The notes under the pieces: model-generated
Seen by the model: the letters and a program-made list of their open reading frames with translations, nothing else
Told to the model about the DNA's origin: nothing
Database searches by the model: none
Made by a program: the position numbers and the translations under genes
Shown here: in pieces, positions 55,387 to 64,000 of the stretch
Numbering within the stretch: position 1 is the stretch's first letter
How the letters are laid out: each line of letters begins with the position of its first letter
NCBI GenBank assembly: GCA_036346395.1
Contig: CM070599.1
Span: 39,671,232 to 39,735,231 of the forward strand
Direction: 5' to 3'
From: Hsuehochloa calcarea
Taxonomy: Eukaryota; Streptophyta; Magnoliopsida; Poales; Poaceae
Length of the DNA: 64,000 bases

Positions 55387-58300
55387 CTACATTGTGGCAG
55401 TATTCTTGTTGCCAGGAGCATGGTCTGTCCTCAACATTATAATTTCACTCGTATTAATACGAGATGGTTTGTCATGGTCTAAGCTATATATGACCGAGAA
55501 GGGATCCATGAAAACACCAAAGAATGCAATCAGTGGATCTGCGCGTGCATTGTCCACAGATAGCTTCAGGTATCGGGCTTCAACGGCTGGGAATTGCAGC
55601 AGCCTCTTGTATCCAATTGTCGTGCCTTCAAGAATTGTTTGCCACAGTTCAGCCGCTAGGATGTCCACATGAAACTCGATTACACGCTGTCCCATCTGGA
55701 TAGGCTCCTGGAGCTGGAGCACGTTGAAGGAAGTAGACTGCCCGAGGTCGAAGAGCATTTCCCAGCTTGTCTGCCCTTCCTGTGGGGCCCAGTAGGAGTA
55801 TATGCCGTCTTGTAGCACATTGGAGGGCGCAAACTGCAGATTGTCCAGACCACCGCGCACACTGCTTGCTGTGACAGTGGCATTGGCAACAAAGTTCTGA
55901 GAGAAAATTGTCCGCCGAATCTCAGTGAATTCCTGAAGGACTCGCATGTCTTCATCAGAAATAAGGCCGGACGAATTGGGAGGAACGTTCAATATGAGGA
56001 GACAGTTTCTACCAACTGATCTGTAGTATATGTCAAGCAGAGTTATAGCGTCTTTTGGTTTCTCTGAGGCATGCCAGAACCACCCTGGCCTGATGGAAAC
56101 ATCACATTCTGCAGGAACCCAGTCTTGCCCAAAAGGATCCCCACTGCGCGAGTACCTGGCAATAAAGTTGGCATGTCAGTCAGTAGACTATTGAATTTTG
56201 AAAAATAAGACACTTGTCAATGACAAGCAAACCTCTCTTTCATCAAACATCTCTCAAATGCAGCACAGTGCAGGTTGTAGAATTTTCATATGAGATGTCA
56301 ATACCATAGAGTCTAAAAAAACATATATTACTACTCTCTCTGTTCAAGAATATATGACATTTTGGACATTGGTATGGTCTCCAATATGCAACTTTGACCA
56401 TTAATTTTTATATGAATATGTTAATAAAATAATTTAAAATTATTATCTAAATCATTTAATCACTTTGCATGCTCCCACCTTCAATGCACCTTCATTAATG
56501 TGTCTTCATTAAACACCATGCATGCTCCCATCTCCAACGGTCAAGATCCAGATCCAACGGTCAAGATTGGTATTAGCACCTTAGCACTGAATTACCCATT
56601 AGCACTAGATACGTTCCTATATATATATTAGTGGTCAAAGTTAAGGAAGTTTGACTGCACATTTTCTAAAACATCATATATTTCTTAATGGAGGGAATAC
56701 AGGTTATTTCATGCTAAACATTTTCATAAAATCATCATTCATTGCTATACATAAGTAAATGAATCAACAATTAAGTAGTAACATCCAACTTCTGGTCTGC
56801 AAAAGGGGTTTTGACTTTCGAGTTTCAACATGAATAAAGAACTTCACTGTTTGTATTATCCAAGTTTGTAGGCATTCTTATAGCTCATTTCATTCTGAAC
56901 AGTGCAACACTTAAACCCCATATCGCTGAATTTACTCAATTTTGCTATACTATAGGACTACATAAGAAATTTAACTTTTACAGACTTTGCAGTAGATACT
57001 TTTTGGCACACACGGCCATCTCCAAACTATGCTGAATAATAGCACTCTTTTCAAGTGATTTCAACTGCCTGATGCCAGGAATGATCCTTACCTTCAAAGA
57101 GAAGAAAACTACAATGTTTATTTAGATCAAATATTACCATTAGCTGCTTTTTTAGAGGTTATCATTATATACTTTGGAAGGACAATAGTTGCTCAACATA
57201 AGTTATCATTGCAATAGTTGGAGGTACTAGTACTACCACAGTACTGTACTGGGAAGGAGAGTTTAGAGTTCTGGTCCCATGCACAATATAGTTAACTTTG
57301 CAGTGTGTTCTAAGTAAGGAGTAAACAGCTGTCTCATTTCAAAGCAATATTTTCACTACAGTTGAATTTTCATTGTGTGAAACTAAACAGACAGAAACTT
57401 GGAAGCACCCTTAAGGTTAAATTAGATTTGTCTCCTACTAAATGAGAAGACCATACACACCTTATTTTATTTTATTACAAACCAGCTATTCCACAAAGTT
57501 GTCAAGGAAACTGAGATCCACCAACCAGCAGAGCTACTGAAATTCCAAGTGCAGCTTTTAGCTAAAGGTCTCATCCATGTTAGGCTCTTAAAAGAGAGGT
57601 AAATAACATAACCTGTGTGATTCTAAGATGGGGCATAACATCCAATTCGGAATATGGGTTGTTTATATATTAGTTTTTGACATACAAATAAATACAGTAT
57701 ATTGAGACAAAATTAACAATAGTCTTTGCAATTTTTCCAGTTCAACAAAACTAAATTACTTACTCAGGAATGATGTGCCCAATCGTCACAGTGCTCTTGT
57801 TGAAGAGAGACCAGCAAGTACGACCCGCAACCCCTGCCTCGTCTCCTACCCATCTAGTGTCCGGTCCAGCATCTGAGAAGATAACAACCTTTCGCTGGAG
57901 CTGATGGATAAGTGCAAACCAGGCATTAAACATGTAATCCATGTCCTTGCCCTGGCCCTTTGCACCATCAAGCCAAACTTCCTCCGTGTCTCCATACCTG
58001 CACATGTAAATAATCTTTTGACTGGGGAGAATATACACTATGTTGACCACAAAACATATGGATAGAATCCAAACACACTGCAATCGAGGTACAAAATTAG
58101 GAAAATTGTATCAACATTGATTGTATGTAGTTCCCTTCCCAGAATCCAAATCAAAGCACTAAAAGCACAAGGATTAAATATTACAAGATGAAATGCAGTT
58201 ACTTTCAGCAGGGAAACACCGAAAGAATTGTTTTTTTTTTTGTGTGCATCGGACACCACAATTAAGCACTGACTACTCCCAATCCAAGAACTAAATTTTG

Positions 58301-58981
58301 AGTTCTCACTCCCCAAACCACATCAAGATCGAAGCTTTCCACGATCTGCGTGCTAAATCCAGTAGTTCACCTGCAAAACTTCCAAATGACAAATATAACA
58401 AAAATAATCCTGCAATTCCAAACACACGAATCAACACACCTGGTGAGCAATTCCGTCATCTGGCCCATGTAGTACTCATTGTACGCGACGGTGTCGCCGT
58501 ACACTGGCTCGTGCCGGTCCCACGGCGAGAGGTAAAGCCCCAGCCCGATCCCTTCCGCGAGCGCGGCGGCCGCGAGCTCGCCGACAACGTCCCCCTCCCC
58601 GCCCCGCCACGGCGAGGCGGCCACCGAGTACTCCGTCAGCGCCGACGGCCAGAGGCAGAAGCCGTCGTGGTGTTTGGCCGTGAGCACGACGCGCCCGAAC
58701 CCGCCCGCCGCCGCGACGCGCGCCCACTGGCCGGCGTCGAGGGCGGACGGCGCGAACACGGCGGGGTCGGCGTGGCCGGAGCCCCACTCGGAGTCCGTGA
58801 AGGTGTTGGGCCCGAAGTGGAGGAAGAGGGCCATCTCGGAGAGCTGCCATTGGAGCTGCGCGTAGTTAGGGACCGGCAGAACAGAGAGAGGCGGCGGCGT
58901 CGCGGTCGCGGAGGCGGTGACGCCATGGGCGAAGAGGAGGAGGCGGGCAAGCAACCCAAGAACAAGAATAATTGCTGCCAT
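55387..58981 (-). CDS. FUC1: Alpha-L-fucosidase, GH29 (three exons)
   Basis: Exons are 58981-58440, 57997-57764 and 56155-55387, joined by GT-AG introns, giving 514 residues. Residues 1-24 form a hydrophobic signal peptide, so the enzyme is secreted to the wall or apoplast. GH29 signatures are ALFLHFGPNTFTDSEWG, VVLTAKHHDGFCLWPS, GLGLYLSPWDRHEP and EEVWLDGAKG, whose Asp is the expected nucleophile. A C-terminal beta-rich region (ANATVTASSVRGG, then WEMLFDLGQSTSFNVLQLQE) looks like a discoidin/F5-8C-type module. The family hydrolyses alpha-L-fucose from glycans. Plant FUC1-type enzymes act on alpha-1,3/1,4-fucose of N-glycans. From gene order it is the rice Os04g0560400 orthologue. The Copia element ends only 134 bp beyond its stop codon. 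Confidence 0.94.
56334..56697. mobile_element. Stowaway-like MITE in fucosidase intron 2
   Basis: It starts CTCTCTCTGTTCAAGAATAT after TA, and ends with the complement TTCCCTCCATTAAGAAATAT before TA. This resembles the CTCCCTCCGTTTCA termini and TA duplication of rice Stowaway elements. The inside is AT-rich with a local duplication of gcatgctccca and atccaacggtcaagat. Confidence 0.6.
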
Positions 58982-59131
58982 TTTCGTGGGGATACAGTGT
59001 GCAGCGTGGCTTCAGAGTTGACTGGCTCTCTTTGTTGCGGAAGAAGTGGTATTGGCGACACACACCTGCAGTCTCCTGCTTCCAACACGCGATTAAAATT
59101 TAAGGGCACGTTGCTCTCAAAAACAAATTAA

Positions 59132-59400
59132 GGGTATATTTAGTTGGCAGCCAAATATTACTACATTTTGTCACACTCTAAGTTCACAGATTTAATCGAG
59201 TTACACGATCATTTGGTTCGTAGTTATACTTATGTAAAATTCTTTTTTTGCTAAATAGGTCCCACACGTCAGTGATTTGGTAAGATTCTCTTATGCTAGC
59301 TAAAGTGTGATTTTAATTTTGATGATCTAATCTTATGCGAGCTTGCCAAAAAAGATTATGGTAAACCTCGACAACATTAGTATATGAACTAAACATACCC
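59132..59400. mobile_element. Tourist-like MITE
   Basis: Inverted ends GGGTATATTTAGTTGGCAG and complement GGGTATGTTTAGTTCATA, 269 bp apart. They are flanked by TAA (59129-59131) and AAA (59401-59403), near the TWA target type. Non-coding. It lies ~150 bp upstream of the fucosidase ATG. Confidence 0.6.
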
Positions 59401-59987
59401 AAAAAGAATTGTTTTTAGATGAAAAAACTAGCAAATTGTTAATACCAAGACACAAGAAATAACCAAATACTCTATTGGAGACTTACTTGTTACCTAAAAA
59501 CGTGTTTTGTATGTTCCATTGTCTCAAGCAAAATATCCACCAGATCACTTGTGCAATCCGACTTCATTATTGATATGATAAATGAGTCAAAATATATAGA
59601 GCACAAAGTTAAACTTCATTATTGATCATCAAGAATCATGTACACTTGTAATAATTAAAGTCTTAGACATAAATTTTAAAAATAATTCACTAGAAAACTT
59701 GTTTCTTTTTATTAAATTAAATACTCTCTCTTATTAGTAATAAGTTAAAAAATAAACTACTATAGATGCTCGAATAAACATTCACCATACGAGAAAGATC
59801 AATTGTGTGAAACGCTTCAACCGATAAAGTAGCTCCTCAACATGTTTAATCCCCGTGCTGGAGCCGGAAGAAAGAAGAAAAAAACACAAACAACCTTAAA
59901 AGTATGCTTGCAAATCGACAATGGTCAGCTATTCATGTCCTTCAGCAATCTGCATCATTTTGTCAAGTACAAGGTGTGGAGCGAGGA

Positions 59988-60278
59988 TTTTTTTTAATTA
60001 ATTAATCTATTTTTAATTTATTTTTATTATTAATACTTCATCAATTTTATTTCTAATTTTGATAATTTTAATCACACCATCACGTAGTATGTCAAAACAA
60101 CATTGTCATATTTGGTCACGACATCATAAGTGACGTGACAAGAAGTGTTATTTAGCTATATTTACCTTATGACGTAACAGTGTTGTGTTACCACGTCACG
60201 GTGATCAAAATAGTTATATTTGAAAACAAAGTTGACTAAGGGCCAGTAATAAAAAAAATAAAAAATAGATTAATTAAC
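59988..60278. repeat. Fold-back AT-rich element
   Basis: The left end ttaattaattaatctatttt (59995 on) is the inverse of the right end (aaaaatagattaattaa, ending ~60277). The interior has several copies of acgtca/tgacgt-like words. Possibly a MITE. No clear target duplication. Confidence 0.5.
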
Positions 60279-60279
60279 C

Positions 60280-61350
60280 AAAAAGAGTTCTGGAACAAGC
60301 GATCTCCAGCAAACATCGGCAGAACACATCAACGTTAGTATTGAAGAGTTAAGTAAACACTTCAATTTGCTATCTCGATGCTTCCTTTGGATTTCAACAG
60401 AAAGGTTGTGTTGCTTAGTTACGAGAGAAGTACTACTTAAAATCAGCACAACAACCAGTTCAATACACCCTAAAGAAGAACATATCCATACAAAAGAAGT
60501 AATAAAGTGGATTCTTTGGGCCACATAACCAACTGATTCTTTGTGAAGATCAATCAGTCATGAAAAAACTAACTAACGTGCTAAGAGTGGATGGGAATTT
60601 TTGCATTTAAAGAGTGTATCAATACTTAATTACAACTAAGCAAATTTCCAACAAGTGGCGTGACTTGTAATAATGCATAAAGTTGAATGAGACTCGTCAA
60701 GTGCATATAATGCTCCACCTTACTCTCATCTTCCTCACGCTTCTCTTCTACTTTCGTTACAACAACTTTCCCACTCTTCTCCACAACTCCACTATCCGTT
60801 GTATTTCTCTGACTTTATCACCATGTGTATGCATTCCTATGCCTCCTCTCTTTGCTCGCATAATTAGATATATCAACAACTTTGTCATTAAGAAAAGATT
60901 TTGTCTCGTGAGAGATGTCTAAATTTTGTTTTATCTTATTCAGAGTTCTAAGTTTAATTACAATAGATACTACAACTGTTATAGTTAAGGTAATGTGTGA
61001 CTTCAAACCTTCTCAACTCCATCAACGGGGCACATCTAAATCTACATTCCTTCGCTAATTCACTTTTATGACTGCTAACTTTACAATCCTATATACTTTG
61101 ATTTAAATTTTCAAGTGTTGGTATTTTTTTACTACTCTAAATGGGGTAACGAATTTTTAAATTCAAATAGCTAGGTCTAAAACTAATTACTGGTTGAAAT
61201 CAATTCTTAAATCTAACTTTATTGTAACATTATTATAGTTTCATCATAATATAATTAAAATATCATGCATTCAATGTACTTAAATAGTTCTATTAACCCT
61301 CGCATGAAGGTAACAATTAAACAGGGGGTAAGGGGTATACTCAAGTTCTT
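60280..61350. other. AT-rich intergenic region
   Basis: No recognisable gene, RNA or transposon end. Short frames (for example 60683-60922) lack domain character. Confidence 0.4.
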
Positions 61351-62110
61351 AACAATAACATGTGTCGTAGTAATAGAACTAGACAATAGAGCAAAAGGGA
61401 CCCCAGATGTCCCACGGATGTGACGAGGGAACTCTAGGCATCCTCAAGGGAGGGGACCGGTGTCAAGAGTGAGTTAACGTGTCTTTATTGCCTTGAAAAA
61501 AAGTCCTTAATTACATGAGGGAGTTGACTATGTATAGCCTCTCAACCAGAGTACATGAGATTACAATCTTACACCTAGAAAGGTTCTATCACATAGGGGT
61601 TGCAGGGGTTTTTCCTCTTCCTAGGTGTGGCATTCGGTTCATGGTGAACCCTCTTGGACCGGGTCCATCATGATTGTGCCCCTAGTCCACTGGCAGTCTT
61701 CTCCCCTCGCTACGGGTGAGGTGACTCCAGAGCGAAGGACCCCAAAGGCCCCTCGTTCCACGCGAGGTGGTCCGAGGCGAGGACCCATGGGGCACCTTCG
61801 CTCCTGGACGTGTAGCGTGCTTCTTGACGGTGCTACCCTCGGCAGCTTTCCTGTATCCTTTGGCCTTCTGAAGATGTACCTGGAACCCTTCAGCAGAGCC
61901 GGAGTGGGTACATAGCCTGGCGCCCTCGGAGGCCTTCTCGAGGCCCTCTCGCACCCTTCGGCCCTCCGAAGACGTACTTGGTGCCCTCCGACGGAGCTGG
62001 AGCGTGCCTTCAGTTGGGTGCCCTCGAAGGCCTTCTTGGGGCCTTCGCTAGGTCGTTGGGGTTGGTGGGCCGCCCCTACGACAACATGGTTGTGCCAATA
62101 TGCCAGGTAC
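61350..62110 (-). repeat. GC-rich repetitive segment, possible LTR of a gypsy element
   Basis: It shares with the Tat-type LTRs an AATAAA on the minus strand (complement of the TTTATT at 61484-61489), but its other sequence differs. 61860-61955 and 61959-62050 are two diverged tandem units containing ggccttctgaagatgtacct and its variant. The 158-codon minus frame is probably a by-product. Confidence 0.35.
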
Positions 62111-62408
62111 AACACTACGTATCTGTTACCAATATGAAGAGAATTCTATGTCTACTTATGCAACATATGTGCGAGTGTTGGGTCTAGAAAACTCAACATT
62201 GTTGATTGAAAATATGCCGAGTTCTAGATATTCTCGTAACTATTTTACAAACTATCTAGGAATAAAATATTACACGGTTTCTAGATCTCCTTTTGCATTT
62301 CTAGTTCAATGCTTTCAATTTGTAAACTCCTCTAGAAACATCCTAACGTATGCAAAAGTTTGGGTAGCATTTTATAAAAAGTCATTTTGATCCAATGTTG
62401 CTATGCTT

Positions 62409-62433
62409 ATATATATATATATATATATATATA

Positions 62434-62466
<33 letters not shown>
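62409..62466. repeat. (AT)n(GT)n microsatellite
   Basis: About 13 AT units followed directly by about 15 GT units. A likely polymorphic marker. Confidence 0.95.
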
Positions 62467-62467
<1 letters not shown>

Positions 62468-62558
62468 ATTGTGATTTATCGAGTTTTAGAAAAAGAGAAA
62501 ATTCACAATATGCATCTGAATAGCCCCCTTCTTCATGATATTCTTGAGCTTCCTTCGA

Positions 62559-63400
62559 CTAGTATTGGGTGCGCTTAGGTAAAGATCTTTGGGTAGCAAT
62601 TCTTCTCCTAACGGTTTCAGGATCATCGATATTTGAGTCAGCCGGGGCGTGTCTCAGTGGAGAGCGATCACTTCTAGGATTTCGGCCACGCTCATGAATG
62701 TGGAGATCCTGGTCGTCACTGGAGGTGTTCTCACCATCATCACGAGAGCCCGAAGCGAGTGCACGATGGGAAGCAACCCCGGTCCTGCCTCTTAGAGAGA
62801 TTAGGATCTGATGTGAGGGCAAAGACCTCCTGGGTACTACTATCCTCACTCGCGGCTGAGTCCTCCTGACTTGTGGAGTAGTCGAAGGACAACGTCTCAC
62901 AATTTGGAGCAATCCTCTCCAGGAAGGGGAATTTTGGGTTATAATTGTCTCCAGTTGAATGTGAACCTTGGGGGGTATGGTCGAATCCGCAGGTGAAGCG
63001 GGCTTGACCATACACCTCGTGGGGGTAACCGAAGGGTGATGGTTATCAGGTGTTGATCGGATGACCTTAGACGAGATTGAACGTTTGGAGGAGGAACCCT
63101 CGCTATGTTCAACACTCGTTGTGGGGCGATCCTGGTCCTGGTCGTTTGGACCCTTGCCCTTTGAGGGTTCTGGTTCCTCCTCTGGGCGTAATGTTGCGGG
63201 GAGAGGGCTCTCTCATCAACCTTGTCTGTGGCACGGTTCCCTGGGTCTGGTGAAAGATCCTTGGAACCGGTATTGCCATCGGACGAAATGATGCTCTACT
63301 CGTACTCGTAGTAGGCATCCATGTCGAGTCCTGCATAGTCTACCAAATCGAACCAATTATCCTCATTCCACTCTCCTACCATGAAAGTATCAGAGTTAAA
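62559..63400 (-). pseudogene. Gag remnant of a second Tat-type gypsy element
   Basis: The minus strand near 63385 reads EWNEDNWFDLVDYAGLDMD, the same motif as the gag start at 11.5 kb. Further charged gag-like pieces follow in several frames (for example GENTSSDDQDLHIHERGRN at ~62700) with stops. The rest of gag and all pol are missing to the left. Confidence 0.6.
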
Positions 63401-63460
63401 AATAAAGACAATTTATCAAAAGGAAAGGAGAAACTAAAGATCCATATGGACGATGCCAAC

Positions 63461-64000
63461 TGTCGATGGTTTAGTATCGATCTTATGAATGAATGCTAGG
63501 GGCTCTTTTAGAGCGAAGCCACACAAAAAAGGACTCGGTGATTTTATACAGGTTCATGCCTTCTCCTAAGAGAATAATAACTATATTCCTGTGTTGCTGT
63601 ATTGATTGTGTTTACAACGAGAAGGAAGTCATTAAAACTAGGGCTCGATGACTTCTGTCTCTTGTTGTCCCTGTCGAATGTCTTGATCATCTTCTCCTTA
63701 TATAGCACATGAATGGGTGGTAGTTGTCCACGTCAAGAGGCACTATGTTGTTTGACGCAATACACACATTTAAGAGTGGTTATTGTCAGTGTCATACCCC
63801 CTCACATCGCATTGCGGTTATGTTAGAGATAGAAGGTTAATACGTGCAGTTATCTCAGGAATAGCGGCACATTAACTACTGTGTGTATTAAACACATCGC
63901 ATAAATATCCCCAGTCGATTAGGCCCACATATCTGTAGGTTTTATTGATCATAGGGTGGTCGTAGTAAAACTTACAACCATGAGGCGATCGTAGTAGGAC
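63461..64000 (-). repeat. LTR of the second Tat-type gypsy element, cut by window end
   Basis: It starts TGTCGATGGTTTAGTATCGA and continues with TCTTATGAATG, parallel to TGTCGACGATC...ATCGATCTTATGAA of the LTR at 648, so the two families are related. It lies just after the gag start, in 5'-LTR position for a minus-strand element, and runs out of the window. Confidence 0.7.

Noticed and set aside
62409..62466. Possible regulatory Z-DNA-forming site.
   Set aside because: Alternating purine-pyrimidine microsatellites are common. Nothing nearby supports a function.

Overview
The window is nuclear DNA of a grass, most likely Oryza (rice or a close relative). It holds four spliced or single-exon host genes and many plant transposable elements nested in one another. 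The gene order CYP86A fatty-acid hydroxylase (-), thioredoxin-like 3-3 (+), LSD1-like histone demethylase (-), GH29 alpha-L-fucosidase (-) fits, from memory, the rice chromosome 4 cluster around Os04g0560100 to Os04g0560400. I could not align it to confirm this.

Layout. 1-15390 is a CACTA (En/Spm) transposon running off the left edge. Its TNP2 transposase (minus strand) is cut by a Copia LTR (1-343) and by an 11.7-kb Ty3/gypsy element of the Tat lineage (648-12327, minus). The gypsy element carries an antisense extra ORF and has two solo LTRs of its own family inside it. 15795-20611 is a gag-only Ty3/gypsy element with a 31-bp stub in place of its 5' LTR. 21220-22836 is CYP86A.

23128-30736 is a cluster of three PIF/Harbinger-type elements. 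A (23128-27572) has decayed Myb/SANT and DDE transposase genes. B is a MITE split by C. C (27698-30430) carries pieces of two host genes, ribosomal protein S3a (eS1) and a short-chain dehydrogenase. 34111-35395 is thioredoxin-like 3-3, with a 26-nt middle exon. 36657-39316 is the LSD1-like gene, and a ~3-kb gypsy LTR starts 367 bp upstream of its ATG.

43015-55252 is a Copia element with 122-bp LTRs and a CAAGT target duplication. A second, gag-only Copia element (47085-54134), whose two LTRs are truncated at their outer ends, sits inside it. The last host gene is the fucosidase (55387-58981), with a Stowaway-like MITE in intron 2. 59132-64000 is AT-rich DNA with MITEs, a GC-rich repeat, an (AT)n(GT)n microsatellite and the start of another Tat-like gypsy element running off the right edge.

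How it works together: the four host genes are independent plant genes, not an operon. Almost all other recognisable coding sequence belongs to transposons and carries stops, frameshifts or lost catalytic residues. The most interesting material is transposon biology: host-gene capture by a PIF-like element, self-nesting and recombination between related LTRs, and two retrotransposons with abnormal LTR ends. I saw no tRNA, rRNA or CRISPR array.
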